Assembly: GCA_017396695.1 (NCBI GenBank) | Contig: JAFQLC010000019.1 | Coordinates: 1-47,415 of the forward strand | DNA from: a bacterium | Lineage (GTDB): Bacteria > Cyanobacteriota > Vampirovibrionia > Gastranaerophilales > Gastranaerophilaceae | Direction of reading: 5' to 3' | Length of the DNA stretch: 47,415 nt | Shown here: in pieces, positions 24,700-33,537 of the stretch | How the letters are laid out: each line of letters starts with the position of its first letter | Numbering within the stretch: the first letter of the stretch is position 1 | Made by a program: the position numbers and the translations under genes | Notes under the pieces: generated by a model | Told to the model about the DNA's origin: nothing | What the model saw: the letters and a program-made list of their open reading frames with translations, nothing else | Database searches by the model: none

Positions 24700-25833
24700 A
24701 TGAAATCTTTAAAAGTTGCTCTAGTTGCACTCGCAACATCTGTAGCGCTTGTTGGTTGCTCAGGTGGCGAAGGAATTATTACAGTAAACGATAAACCAAT
24801 TTACAAATCAGACTATAAAAAAATTGAAAAACAAATAATGACACAACCTCAATTTGCTTTTATGGCTGATCAATTAAAAGACCCGAACTCAGTTTTTTCT
24901 CTCATTATGAAAGACAAAATTTCAAACGAATTGGTTATTAAAGAAATTATTGCCCAAGAAATGGACAAAAGAGAAATTAAAGCAACTGATGAAGATGTGA
25001 AAAAATACGAAGCAGAATTAACAGAGAAAATTGGTGGCAAAGATAAACTTGCTCAATTCTTGAAAGAAAATGGCGTTTCAAGAAAACAATTTGAAAGCGA
25101 CATGATGGAAGAAATTAAAATTGGCAAACTTGTTGAATCTGTTGAAAAAATCAACATCACAACTGAAGATTGTAAAAAATATTACAACGCAAATAAAAAA
25201 CAATTTAATTATCCAGACAGAGTTCGTGCGAGTCACATCTTAATTGAAGCAAACACAGATAAAATCAGACAAGATATAATCAATCAAGACAAATTCGGAA
25301 AACTAGACGCAGCAGCAATTGAAGCTAAAGTTAAAGAAAAAATGGATGCGCAAAAGAAATTAGCTGAAGATGTTCGCGCAAAAGCAGTTCAAAACCAAGC
25401 AGATTTCGCAAAACTTGCTAAACAATATTCAACAGACACAATGAGCGCTGTTCGTGGCGGAGATTTGGGCTTCTTTGCAAAAGAACATATGGTTCCTGAA
25501 TTTTCCGAAGCCGCATTTGCTTTAAAAATAAACACCGTAAGTGCGGTTGTTAAAACAAGCTATGGCTACCACATTATTATCGTAACAGACAGAGCTCGTG
25601 CTGGTATTCAACCATTTGAAAAAGTAAAAGATGAAATTGAAGCATATTTAATTCAAGCAAAAAAAGTTGAAATTATGCAAAAACTTTTCGAAGGCTTAAA
25701 AGCAAATGCAAAAGTTGTATATAACGACAAACAATATGACCCAAGCGTTATTAACGCACAAATGCAAAAAACTTTAAGCGAACAAGCGAAAGCTCAAAAA
25801 GAAAATCTAAAAAAAGAAGAAGCTAAAAAATAA
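24700..25833 (+). CDS. prsA: PrsA/SurA-like peptidyl-prolyl isomerase lipoprotein
   Basis: A 377-aa exported foldase. The ATG at 24700 is preferred because AAAGGAG lies upstream; an earlier ATG at 24676 lies in the end of mfd. The signal peptide ends in lipobox LVGC with C20. The N-terminal SurA-like helical region follows. The parvulin domain runs from RASHILIEAN through GGDLGFFAKEHMVPEFSEAAF to TSYGYHIIIV, then a helical tail rich in Lys and Glu. It helps fold exported proteins in the periplasm or outer membrane. The start of rfaE2 overlaps its stop codon (TAATG). Confidence 0.88.
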   Translation: MKSLKVALVALATSVALVGCSGGEGIITVNDKPIYKSDYKKIEKQIMTQPQFAFMADQLKDPNSVFSLIMKDKISNELVIKEIIAQEMDKREIKATDEDVKKYEAELTEKIGGKDKLAQFLKENGVSRKQFESDMMEEIKIGKLVESVEKINITTEDCKKYYNANKKQFNYPDRVRASHILIEANTDKIRQDIINQDKFGKLDAAAIEAKVKEKMDAQKKLAEDVRAKAVQNQADFAKLAKQYSTDTMSAVRGGDLGFFAKEHMVPEFSEAAFALKINTVSAVVKTSYGYHIIIVTDRARAGIQPFEKVKDEIEAYLIQAKKVEIMQKLFEGLKANAKVVYNDKQYDPSVINAQMQKTLSEQAKAQKENLKKEEAKK

Positions 25834-26300
25834 TGGGAAGACTCATTAACAAAAGCGAACTGCAAGAGGTTCTTGATAAAATTAAAAAAGAAGGCAAAAC
25901 CCTTGCGGTGACAAATGGCTGTTTTGATATCTTACATGTTGGTCATGTAAGATATCTAAATATGTCATCCACTTGTGCAGATTACTTGATGGTACTCCTA
26001 AATTCAGATAAATCCGTACGAGCAATTAAGGGCGAATCTCGCCCAATAAACAAAGAACAAGACAGGGCAGAGGTTTTAAGTGCACTTAATTGCGTTGATT
26101 TTGTTATGTTTTTTGATGAAAATTCCCCTGCGAAATTATTAGAAGAAATTAAACCAGATGTTTACACAAAAGGCGCAGACTACAACTTAGAAAATTTACC
26201 AGAAGCAAAAAGCATACAATCATATGGCGGAAAAATTGCTTTTATTGACCTTGTTGAAGGCGTATCAACAACAAAAATTCTTGAAAAGCTTAATTCTTAG
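25833..26300 (+). CDS. rfaE2: D-glycero-beta-D-manno-heptose 1-phosphate adenylyltransferase (RfaE2)
   Basis: A 155-aa nucleotidyltransferase that makes ADP-heptose, the sugar donor of LPS inner core. The cytidylyltransferase-like H-x-G-H motif occurs in TNGCFDILHVGHVRYL. KGESRPINKEQDRAEVL and KGADYN follow, and GVSTTKIL closes the fold. It lacks the kinase half of HldE, so it is the stand-alone form. The start overlaps the prsA stop by one base. The 3' end overlaps that of the convergent MlaD gene by 11 nt. Confidence 0.9.
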   Translation: MGRLINKSELQEVLDKIKKEGKTLAVTNGCFDILHVGHVRYLNMSSTCADYLMVLLNSDKSVRAIKGESRPINKEQDRAEVLSALNCVDFVMFFDENSPAKLLEEIKPDVYTKGADYNLENLPEAKSIQSYGGKIAFIDLVEGVSTTKILEKLNS

Positions 26301-26952
26301 CCTTGCTTTTTGATTTAATTTTTTCGTTTATTTCATCAGCTTTTCTAGAAGCATTTTTCTCAAATTCAACAATATCACGTGTTGTTTTATTCATTTTATT
26401 TTGAATTTCAGGTATTTTATTTAAAGTTTTATCAAACTCAGTGAAATCGCCCGTTTTTTTGCGCACTTCTTGCATAAGAAATTCAGTATCATGGCTTGAA
26501 AATTTCTTAATGCCGTTTTCAAGCCCTTCAAATGCCCTGTTGTAAATATCCAAAATTTCAACTATAACAGAAATTCTAAGCGGGTCATTTGCGATAATTC
26601 CGCCACATTTTCCAGAACCATCAGGAGGAGTAATCTCAATATATTTCGACCCCACAATGCCTGAAAATTCAACCCTTGCGTTGGCGCAGTCAGGAATTTT
26701 TATATTGGGCTTTGAAACAAAAATAATTGCTTTGATTTTATTCCCTTTTAGGGTTAATTTGCTCACATGTCCCACTGTTACACCCATAAATTTAACAGGA
26801 GAACCTGGGATAATCCCATCTACATCTCTAAAATATAGGGTGTATAAATTCTTATCATAAACCGTTTTTTTAACCCCATAAGCAATAAGCCCCACAAGCA
26901 TAAGAGAGGCAAAAATTATGATTAAGATTTCAACTATATATTCTTTTTTCAA
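26290..26952 (-). CDS. MlaD-family (MCE domain) protein
   Basis: A 220-aa membrane-anchored protein. Residues about 6-28 form a single N-terminal transmembrane helix. The MCE domain (about 38-118) includes LYFRDVDGIIPGSPVKFMGVTVGHV and VEFSGIVGSKYIEI. The C-terminal 80 residues are a coiled coil rich in Lys. MCE proteins form hexameric rings that move lipids between inner and outer membranes. Neighbouring mlaE and mlaF genes are not in the window. Its start overlaps the end of cobO by 4 nt (ATGA). Confidence 0.85.
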   Translation of the reverse strand: MKKEYIVEILIIIFASLMLVGLIAYGVKKTVYDKNLYTLYFRDVDGIIPGSPVKFMGVTVGHVSKLTLKGNKIKAIIFVSKPNIKIPDCANARVEFSGIVGSKYIEITPPDGSGKCGGIIANDPLRISVIVEILDIYNRAFEGLENGIKKFSSHDTEFLMQEVRKKTGDFTEFDKTLNKIPEIQNKMNKTTRDIVEFEKNASRKADEINEKIKSKSKAKN

Positions 26953-27515
26953 AATTCAACCCCTTCACGAGCTTCAAGACCAATATCCCAATAATGTTTA
27001 ATTGGTTTAATCTCTGAAACTAGATGAGCAATTTCGATAATTTTCTTATGAGCCCTGCGCCCTGTTAGCACAACTTCAACATTGTCTGGTTTATTCTTTA
27101 AAGTATCGACAACATCATCTACATCAATTAAATCAAGGTCGATTGCAATATTTGCTTCGTCAATAATCACAAGCGAATATTCGCCAGACTGAATGCCGCA
27201 TTTTGCAATTTCCCAACCTCTTTGAATTTCTGTTTTATCTTCATCTGTAATATTTTTTTTAAAAAGAACTTTATCAAGACCAGCGTTCACAATTGTTAAT
27301 TTATTATCAATTTCTTTGATTAAATTTTTGAATGAATTGAGCTCACCATAGTCATTCCCGCCTTTTGTCAGCATAACCATAAGTACATCCCAACCGCGTC
27401 CTAGCGCACGAAGCGCAAGACCTAAAGAAGCAGTAGTCTTACCTTTTCCGTTTCCAGTGTAAACTTGAATATAACCTCTTTTTGAAAAATCAGGATTAAA
27501 TAATTCTTTTCTCAT
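26949..27515 (-). CDS. cobO: Cob(I)yrinic acid a,c-diamide adenosyltransferase
   Basis: A 188-aa CobO/BtuR-type enzyme that adds the adenosyl group of ATP to cobalamin precursors. The P-loop TGNGKGKTT spans residues 20-28. LVIIDEANIAID and VVLTGRRAHKKIIEIA are the other conserved blocks. No other cobalamin genes are adjacent. There is no Shine-Dalgarno. A TACAAT hexamer ends 7 nt before the ATG, but a good -35 is lacking, so a dedicated promoter is uncertain. Confidence 0.9.
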   Translation of the reverse strand: MRKELFNPDFSKRGYIQVYTGNGKGKTTASLGLALRALGRGWDVLMVMLTKGGNDYGELNSFKNLIKEIDNKLTIVNAGLDKVLFKKNITDEDKTEIQRGWEIAKCGIQSGEYSLVIIDEANIAIDLDLIDVDDVVDTLKNKPDNVEVVLTGRRAHKKIIEIAHLVSEIKPIKHYWDIGLEAREGVEF

Positions 27516-27542
27516 AAAAAAATTGTATCATAAACGAAAAGT

Positions 27543-27851
27543 TTAATATCCCATAATATGTATATGCAAGTGCATAACTTCTTGTCCTGCACGAGCACCA
27601 TTATTTACATGAAGTTGATAATGAGAAATATTTTCTTGCTTAGTTATAGTATGTATTGCTTTAAACAATTCGCCAGCAAGATTTTCATCGTCCAAATCTG
27701 CAAATTTTTCAACATGAACTTTTGGAATTAAAAGAATGTGGCGGGGAGCCTTCGGATGAAGATCATTAATTGCAAAACAAAAATCATTTTCATAAACCCT
27801 TGTTGATGGTATTTCACCATTTGCAATTTTGCAAAAAATACAATTTTTCAT
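27543..27851 (-). CDS. HIT-family (HINT-like) nucleotide hydrolase/transferase
   Basis: A 102-aa histidine-triad protein. N-terminal CIFCKIANGEIPSTRVYE holds the first zinc-type cysteines and the strand typical of HINT. The catalytic histidine triad is VMHLHIHIMGY at the C-terminus. HINT enzymes hydrolyse AMP-lysine or similar phosphoramidates. GGAG lies 9 nt before the ATG. It starts 4 nt after the PHP gene and is 27 nt before cobO, so these genes probably share a transcript. Confidence 0.9.
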   Translation of the reverse strand: MKNCIFCKIANGEIPSTRVYENDFCFAINDLHPKAPRHILLIPKVHVEKFADLDDENLAGELFKAIHTITKQENISHYQLHVNNGARAGQEVMHLHIHIMGY

Positions 27852-27855
27852 TACT

Positions 27856-28500
27856 TTATTCTCCTATCATACCGTGGCAATCTGAACCACCAGTTTTAAC
27901 TAGATTATATTTATCAGCAAGTGCTGATATGTTTTTTGGATTATGAAATTTAACAACTCCTCTTAAGTTTTTATAAGGATAGTAAACTTCGATGCCATCA
28001 AGCCCCATTTTTTTGAGCTTTTTAATGTATCTTTCAAGAGACAAAACCCACATGCAACAAGGGTGCGCAAGGACGGCAATTCCGCCTGAAGCATGAATTG
28101 CATCAATCACCTTTTTTGGAGATTTAGCACGAAGAAGCCTTGGTATCACGTGGTTTGCACCAGTTTTATCTTTAGCGCAAACCGCCTGCAATTCTTTATT
28201 TTCTGGGTCAATTCCATAACCTAAAATATGCACCAAAAGATACCCGTCTAAACAATCAAATTCAACTGCAGGAATTAAAAAAGGATATTCTTTCCAAGAA
28301 TTTTCAAGATAACCTCGAACAGTATTATGGTCAGAAATTGCAATGTTATTATATTTGAGACTTTTTGCCTTATCTAAAATCATAGCAAAATCACATTCGC
28401 CGTCTGAATAATTTGTATGAATATGCAAATCTGAAGAAGAATAATAATCCTCTTTGCTAATTGCACAAATCCTGTTTTTAATTAATTCTAAATCTTGCAT
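27856..28500 (-). CDS. PHP-domain phosphoesterase
   Basis: A 214-aa metal-dependent phosphoesterase. The first metal motif DLHIHTNYSDG (H26, H28), then ISDHNTVRGY, AVLAHPC and the final GGSDCHG give the four PHP motifs. The length and motif order match the family of 3',5'-nucleoside bisphosphate phosphatases and RNase AM (YciV-like). The substrate is not certain. AGAGG lies 5 nt before the ATG. It is the first gene of the minus-strand PHP-HIT-cobO-mlaD cluster and diverges from the PLD gene. Confidence 0.85.
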   Translation of the reverse strand: MQDLELIKNRICAISKEDYYSSSDLHIHTNYSDGECDFAMILDKAKSLKYNNIAISDHNTVRGYLENSWKEYPFLIPAVEFDCLDGYLLVHILGYGIDPENKELQAVCAKDKTGANHVIPRLLRAKSPKKVIDAIHASGGIAVLAHPCCMWVLSLERYIKKLKKMGLDGIEVYYPYKNLRGVVKFHNPKNISALADKYNLVKTGGSDCHGMIGE

Positions 28501-28603
28501 AAATCCTCTTGGTTTTATTATATAGCAAAATTTTTAAGAAAAGTGTCAGATTTGCATTTTCTAAAAAAATATGCGAATATTTGCAGGTATTTCAAGGGTT
28601 GAA

Positions 28604-30277
28604 ATGAAAGAAAAAATTAAAGAAATTATAAACGACTCGCTTCGAAGAAAAATTTTCTATTTTTCAATTATCTTAATTTCTGCACTACTTCTTTCTTTTG
28701 GGATTTTTCAAAACAAAAAAGAAGATAATCTTTTTGAAATTCTTGAAGTTGTTGAAGGTGATTTATTTTACATAGATATAAACAAAAACAAAGTTAAAGA
28801 CCAAGATGAGCTTTTTCATCTGAATTTAGTAAATGTCTTTCCGAGTGTTAAAAGCGCCAAAACTTCGTTCATATCAAAAATTTATTCAATCACACAAGAG
28901 GAAGCAATTGAGCTTGGAAAAGGTGCGAAAAAATTCTCTAAAAATGCTCTTGAGAATAAATTTGTAAAAGTCGATATTTTATCTAAAGCAAATGAAAATA
29001 AAGATTATGGTTATGTTCAAATTTTTCTAGACAACATAGACTACGCTAAAATTCTTTTGAGAGAAGGGTGGGGATATTCCTATAATCCTGAAAAATATGA
29101 CTACTATCTAGCTTTTGAAGATATTAACAAAATACACAAAAATGCAAGTATCAGCAAACCAAAAATCACGCAACCCAAAAAACCTGAAATTAAATATATA
29201 TTAGACGATATTGAAATATATTTAATTAACCCAACCATAACTAAAAAACCATCAGCACAGTCAAAAACAACTGTCGCACTTGCGCTTATAAAAGAAATTA
29301 AAAAAGCAAAATCCACAATTTATTTTGCTCTCTATGATTTCAACTCGCAAGACGAAATATACAATGCTTTACTTCAAGCAAAAGCAAGAGGAGTAAAAGT
29401 TCTTGGGGTTGCAGATTATAGCAGTAAGCAAACTGAAGAGAATAAATATTTGAAATCGTTTGATGTCATAAAAGACACAAGTGACACCTTAATGCATAAT
29501 AAGTTTTTTATTTTCGACTCAAATTGTGTGTTCACGGGCTCAATGAATTTAACAAGCACAGGAAGTGGTGGCTACAATTCAAATGTAGCTATAATTATGC
29601 GCAACAAAGAAATTGCAAAAATATATGAAAATGAATTTTTTGACATGCGAAAGGGTAATTTTCAATATAGCAAAACAAAAAGAAATCTGCCAAAAGTAAA
29701 AATCAACGATAAAGATATCTTGAGCATATATTTCACACCAAAAGGTGATGTTTTTAACACCCATATTCGCCCTATTATAAAAAATGCGAAAAAAGAAATT
29801 TTAGTAAGCGCTTTTTATCTAACACACAAAGGCTTAACAACAGAGCTTTTAGAGGCAGAAAAAAGAGGAGTTAAGATAAAAATTATATTAGATGCCGTTG
29901 GAGCCTCTTCGAAAGCAAGCAAACACAGAATTTTAAGAGATAGCCGAATTGATTTAAAAGTTGAAAACTGGGGTGGCAAAAATCATGAAAAATCAATTTT
30001 GATTGACAATAAATATTTAATTACAGGAAGCGCAAACCTCTCTTATAGTGGCTATAACAAGAACGATGAAAACATCATCATAATAGAAAGCGAAAAAATA
30101 GGAAAAATATACAAAGAACATTTTAATATGCTCTACAATTCAATTGATGATAAATATCTTGTAATTACACCTCAAGCCGAAAGCATTTATTCAATAAACT
30201 CTTGCACAGATGGAATTGATAATGATTATGATGGTTTAATTGATAAGGAAGACCCTGCTTGCACCCCAAAACGTTAA
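28604..30277 (+). CDS. TNase-like plus double phospholipase D-like protein with DGIDND tail
   Basis: A 557-aa protein. The ATG at 28604 is chosen because AAGGG lies 6 nt upstream; the frame also opens at 28571. Residues about 15-35 are one hydrophobic anchor. Residues about 45-180 resemble a staphylococcal-nuclease-like domain (EVVEGDLFYIDINKNKV and LLREGWGYSYNP) but lack obvious catalytic Arg/Asp/Glu pattern. Two PLD motifs follow: H298-x-K300-x4-D305 (HNKFFIFD) and H461-x-K463-x4-D468 (HEKSILID). The C-terminus has CTDGIDNDYDGLIDKEDPAC, a Ca-binding-like motif of secreted proteins. It is probably a membrane-anchored extracytoplasmic nuclease or phosphodiesterase. Confidence 0.75.
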   Translation: MKEKIKEIINDSLRRKIFYFSIILISALLLSFGIFQNKKEDNLFEILEVVEGDLFYIDINKNKVKDQDELFHLNLVNVFPSVKSAKTSFISKIYSITQEEAIELGKGAKKFSKNALENKFVKVDILSKANENKDYGYVQIFLDNIDYAKILLREGWGYSYNPEKYDYYLAFEDINKIHKNASISKPKITQPKKPEIKYILDDIEIYLINPTITKKPSAQSKTTVALALIKEIKKAKSTIYFALYDFNSQDEIYNALLQAKARGVKVLGVADYSSKQTEENKYLKSFDVIKDTSDTLMHNKFFIFDSNCVFTGSMNLTSTGSGGYNSNVAIIMRNKEIAKIYENEFFDMRKGNFQYSKTKRNLPKVKINDKDILSIYFTPKGDVFNTHIRPIIKNAKKEILVSAFYLTHKGLTTELLEAEKRGVKIKIILDAVGASSKASKHRILRDSRIDLKVENWGGKNHEKSILIDNKYLITGSANLSYSGYNKNDENIIIIESEKIGKIYKEHFNMLYNSIDDKYLVITPQAESIYSINSCTDGIDNDYDGLIDKEDPACTPKR

Positions 30278-30343
30278 CAATATTCACAAATTTGCCTCAT
30301 GAGCATTTTGGGGCTAAAATGATAATGGAATTGCGAGGGAAAA

Positions 30344-30448
30344 ATGGAATTTTTCAGACAAAATAGAAAAATAATCGTATGGCTTGTAACTATCGCCGTT
30401 GCATTTTGGATGGTTGGTGGCATAGCTATGATGTTATTTATGGGTTAA
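30344..30448 (+). CDS. Small membrane protein of 34 aa
   Basis: The frame encodes 34 residues. The basic start MEFFRQNRKII is followed by one hydrophobic helix (VWLVTIAVAFWMVGGIAMMLF), and the gene has GAGGGA just upstream. The N-terminal pattern resembles the membrane anchor of SurA/PpiD-type proteins without the rest. It starts 66 nt after the PLD gene, and the stop codon ends 1 nt before the ATG of the M23 gene, so it is probably the leader of that pair and may be translationally coupled. Confidence 0.6.
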   Translation: MEFFRQNRKIIVWLVTIAVAFWMVGGIAMMLFMG

Positions 30449-30449
30449 A

Positions 30450-31568
30450 ATGCGTACAAAATTTGGTTTTATAATTTTATTATTTTGCGCCGTGGTGTTT
30501 ATCTGCACCCCAGCTTTTGCTGAACAATCTCTACAACAAGTAAATCAACAAAGGCAAGCAGCTAAAGATAAAATCTATAAACTCAAACTGTTGGAAAAAA
30601 TTGAAACAAATAAATTATACTCAAATCAACAAAGACTTCAAAAAAACCAAAAAAATCTTCATTCAACAAAACAAAGACTAGCCGAAACCCAAAATAACTT
30701 AAATTCCCTTGAAGACAAACTTGAAGAAGCTTATAAAGACTATCATGTGCAAATGTGTGCAACAGATAGAAGAATTGTTCAAATATACAAAACTCAAAGA
30801 AAAAGTTATATTGAATTTTTATTAAACGCAAAAAATATAAGCAACTTTTTGGATAGGATTTATTTTGTAAATCTTGTTATGGCAGAAGACAGGTTAAGAA
30901 TTGCAAAAATGCAGAAAAAAACTCGCCATATTCTCATTTTAAAAGAAAAAATTACAAATCAAAAACTTATGCTCTCGAAAAACGAGAAAAACATGAAAAT
31001 TCAACAAAAAAATCTCGAGAGAGAAATTGATAAAAACGAAAGGTTAATCACAAAACTCAAAACAGATAGAGCAACTTGGGAAAGAGCAGAAAGAGAACTT
31101 GCAGCAAGAAGCAAAAACCTAAGCGCACTCATCAACAGAAGCACAACAAAAGCAATTCCAACTGCAACAGGAAGCTTTATTAGACCTGTTTATGGTGGGA
31201 TTACATCATATTACGGCTGGAGAACCCACCCAATATTCAAGAAAAGAATATTCCACTCAGGAGTTGATATTGGCGCACCTATGAGAACACCAATTAAAGC
31301 TGCAAATGATGGAAAAGTTATTTTCACGGGCTGGTACGGCGGTTACGGAAATGTAGTTATTATCAACCACGGAAGCATAAACGGCGCAACAACAACAACA
31401 TTGTATGCTCATATGTCAAGTATCGCCGTTAGCAAAGGACAAGCTGTGAAAAAAGGGCAAGTCGTAGGAAGAGTTGGCACAACGGGTTATTCAACAGGTC
31501 CGCACTTGCATTTTGAAGTAAGAAGAAACGGGGCAACAGTAAACCCACTCAATTACATACCGGGGTAA
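30450..31568 (+). CDS. Peptidoglycan endopeptidase (M23 / EnvC-NlpD type) with coiled coil
   Basis: A 372-aa exported protein. Signal peptide ends near FAEQS (residues 1-26). A long coiled coil (about 27-225) is followed by a LytM/M23 domain. The zinc motifs are intact: HSGVDIGAP (H-x3-D) and HLHFEV (H-x-H), together with TLYAHMSS. It could therefore be an active endopeptidase, unlike degenerate EnvC activators. It should act on cross-links during cell division or growth. The upstream 34-aa gene is separated by 1 nt. The lptD gene follows after 52 nt. Confidence 0.88.
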   Translation: MRTKFGFIILLFCAVVFICTPAFAEQSLQQVNQQRQAAKDKIYKLKLLEKIETNKLYSNQQRLQKNQKNLHSTKQRLAETQNNLNSLEDKLEEAYKDYHVQMCATDRRIVQIYKTQRKSYIEFLLNAKNISNFLDRIYFVNLVMAEDRLRIAKMQKKTRHILILKEKITNQKLMLSKNEKNMKIQQKNLEREIDKNERLITKLKTDRATWERAERELAARSKNLSALINRSTTKAIPTATGSFIRPVYGGITSYYGWRTHPIFKKRIFHSGVDIGAPMRTPIKAANDGKVIFTGWYGGYGNVVIINHGSINGATTTTLYAHMSSIAVSKGQAVKKGQVVGRVGTTGYSTGPHLHFEVRRNGATVNPLNYIPG

Positions 31569-31620
31569 ATCATACATAAGTTCTGTATCAAAAAGGTAAT
31601 GTTTAAGGTACAATAACAGA

Positions 31621-33537
31621 ATGATAAAAAATATTATCAGAATTTTATATATAGTCATCGCATTTCATTTTTTATTAACAACAGCTTCTGCAAATGAACC
31701 TGAATATTTTGAAACAAAAACACAAGAAGAAGTTGCTGCACAAAAAAATAAAGGCAATTTAAATTTAAATTCTTTTCTTGCAGAAGATAACGATTACGAA
31801 GAAACCGAAGAAATTGCTCTTCCAAATCTACTTGAAAAAAAACAAAATAAATCAGATGAAAAAACTGCAAAACAACAAGAAAAAACAGAAATTGTTTTAG
31901 ATTCAGACAAGGTCTTTTATAACGAGGAAACAAACGAAGTTGAAGCAAAAGGCAATGTCAAAATTACAACCAAACCTGAAAAATCAAAAATAACTGCAGA
32001 CAGAGCTGTTTATTCAAGAGATTTAAACACAATAAAACTCTATGGCAACGTAAAATTACACAAAGATGGCGCAACAATGGTTGGCGATTATTTGCTTGTA
32101 GATCTTGCGAACGACAACATTTTAATTGATGAGCCTATAACCAAATACGGAAACCTTAGAATAAAAGCAAAAGAGGGCTATGCCTATGCAAACAAAATAG
32201 AAATGGTAAATGGCGAAATTGAGCTAGCAGAACAACTCGACACAATTGTTGCATCGCATGGTTTTGGAAGTTTTTACGACAGAAGAATTATAGAATCGCA
32301 CTTTGCAACAGATGAACTCAAAAAAACTCGTGCAGATAAATTCAAAATCCACAGCAAAGAAATTATCATCAAAAGTGAAAACGATAGAGATGTTGTAACT
32401 TTTAAAGATGCTGAGATTTTCTACAAAAATTTCAGAGTAATGAGAGCATCTAACCTTGATGTCTTCACCGATAAAAGCCAAGGTTATGCAGAAACAAACT
32501 CAGCAGAATTTGGTTCAATAAGCAAATTCGGCACATACCTCGGCTTAGGATATGTCTTTAAAACTCCTGGCTCTTCAACGCTTAAGCTTGTGCCTGCCCT
32601 TGTAACAAATAGCGATGATGGTTTAGGCGTTGGCCTTATTGCAAGACATCAATCGAAAAGAAATTTTCTTGAAGGTGGTTGGGCAAGCAATAGCAAGAAT
32701 TTAGTTCTACGCGGAAAATATAAATTTAATAAATATTGGCGTGCTGATTATGGGCGCCACGCTTATATACCAGAATGGCTAAATGGTTCAAACAGGCCTG
32801 GGTATTTAGCACAAGTGTCATACCACAGAAAATGGTTAGTTAAAGACTTAAGAGCTAATTTTGAACAAAGAATAAGTGCTGGGCTTGCTGCGGAATATCA
32901 TGAAGATAGCGACTTACAAAAAGAAGCGTTTAGCACGATGCGCTACAGGTATCAGGCGCAACTAAATAAAACCTTCTTCAGTTTTGGCGACAAAGAACAA
33001 GATGTTTGGCTTGATGTTGGTGCCATTGGGCAGGTTTCTGCAACATTATATGGCACAGGGGATGTGAATGCTTTTGCAAAAATTGGTCCAAGCATCGATT
33101 CAAGGGTTAACCGTTGGGGCTCGCGCATTAATTTGCTAGTGGGTGGAATTCATGGCGAAAGCCCATTCTGGTTTGATAATTACAGATATGGCCGCCTTTC
33201 GTTTAATATTGACGAAAACATAAGAATAAATAGATATCTTGCAGTTGGGTACAGAGGCACAATTTCACCACTCAAGGATAACCACAGAAATGAACTTGTG
33301 ACAGAAAACAGATTTTACGTGCTTGCAGGGCCTGAAGATATTAAATGCGCAGTATCGTACGACAGTATAAGACAACGAGCGGCATTTGATATTTATATGA
33401 TGCTAGGTACTAACAGATACAAAAACACATACAACAAATTAACTATTCAAAATCCACATTATATAGGAAAAGAAGCTAAACTATTTGATGACTTAAAATA
33501 TTACAGATTAAAAGTTCCAACTGCCCAAACTTTGTAA
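31621..33537 (+). CDS. lptD: LptD/OstA-like outer-membrane LPS assembly protein
   Basis: A 638-aa outer-membrane protein. The signal peptide ends near TASA (residues 1-24). An LptA-like OstA domain (about 100-230) has VLDSDKVFYNEETNEVEAKG and ITADRAVYSRDLNTIKLYG. The rest is strand-rich with aromatic/Gly-rich segments like a beta-barrel and is shorter than E. coli LptD (784 aa). The conserved cysteines of LptD are not apparent. It lacks a Shine-Dalgarno near the ATG, and a TACAAT hexamer ends 6 nt before it. The stop codon overlaps the end of the convergent maf gene by 37 nt. Together with RfaE2, it supports an LPS-bearing outer membrane. Confidence 0.8.
   Translation: MIKNIIRILYIVIAFHFLLTTASANEPEYFETKTQEEVAAQKNKGNLNLNSFLAEDNDYEETEEIALPNLLEKKQNKSDEKTAKQQEKTEIVLDSDKVFYNEETNEVEAKGNVKITTKPEKSKITADRAVYSRDLNTIKLYGNVKLHKDGATMVGDYLLVDLANDNILIDEPITKYGNLRIKAKEGYAYANKIEMVNGEIELAEQLDTIVASHGFGSFYDRRIIESHFATDELKKTRADKFKIHSKEIIIKSENDRDVVTFKDAEIFYKNFRVMRASNLDVFTDKSQGYAETNSAEFGSISKFGTYLGLGYVFKTPGSSTLKLVPALVTNSDDGLGVGLIARHQSKRNFLEGGWASNSKNLVLRGKYKFNKYWRADYGRHAYIPEWLNGSNRPGYLAQVSYHRKWLVKDLRANFEQRISAGLAAEYHEDSDLQKEAFSTMRYRYQAQLNKTFFSFGDKEQDVWLDVGAIGQVSATLYGTGDVNAFAKIGPSIDSRVNRWGSRINLLVGGIHGESPFWFDNYRYGRLSFNIDENIRINRYLAVGYRGTISPLKDNHRNELVTENRFYVLAGPEDIKCAVSYDSIRQRAAFDIYMMLGTNRYKNTYNKLTIQNPHYIGKEAKLFDDLKYYRLKVPTAQTL

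Noticed and set aside
27515..27550. Dedicated promoter for cobO
   Set aside because: A TACAAT hexamer lies 7 nt before the ATG but no acceptable -35 box is at the right distance, and the HIT gene is only 27 nt upstream, so read-through is more likely.
33501..33537. Frameshift or error at the 37-nt lptD/maf overlap
   Set aside because: Both proteins keep plausible C-termini (Maf VGLDRMLEDYKVW), so the overlap appears real.
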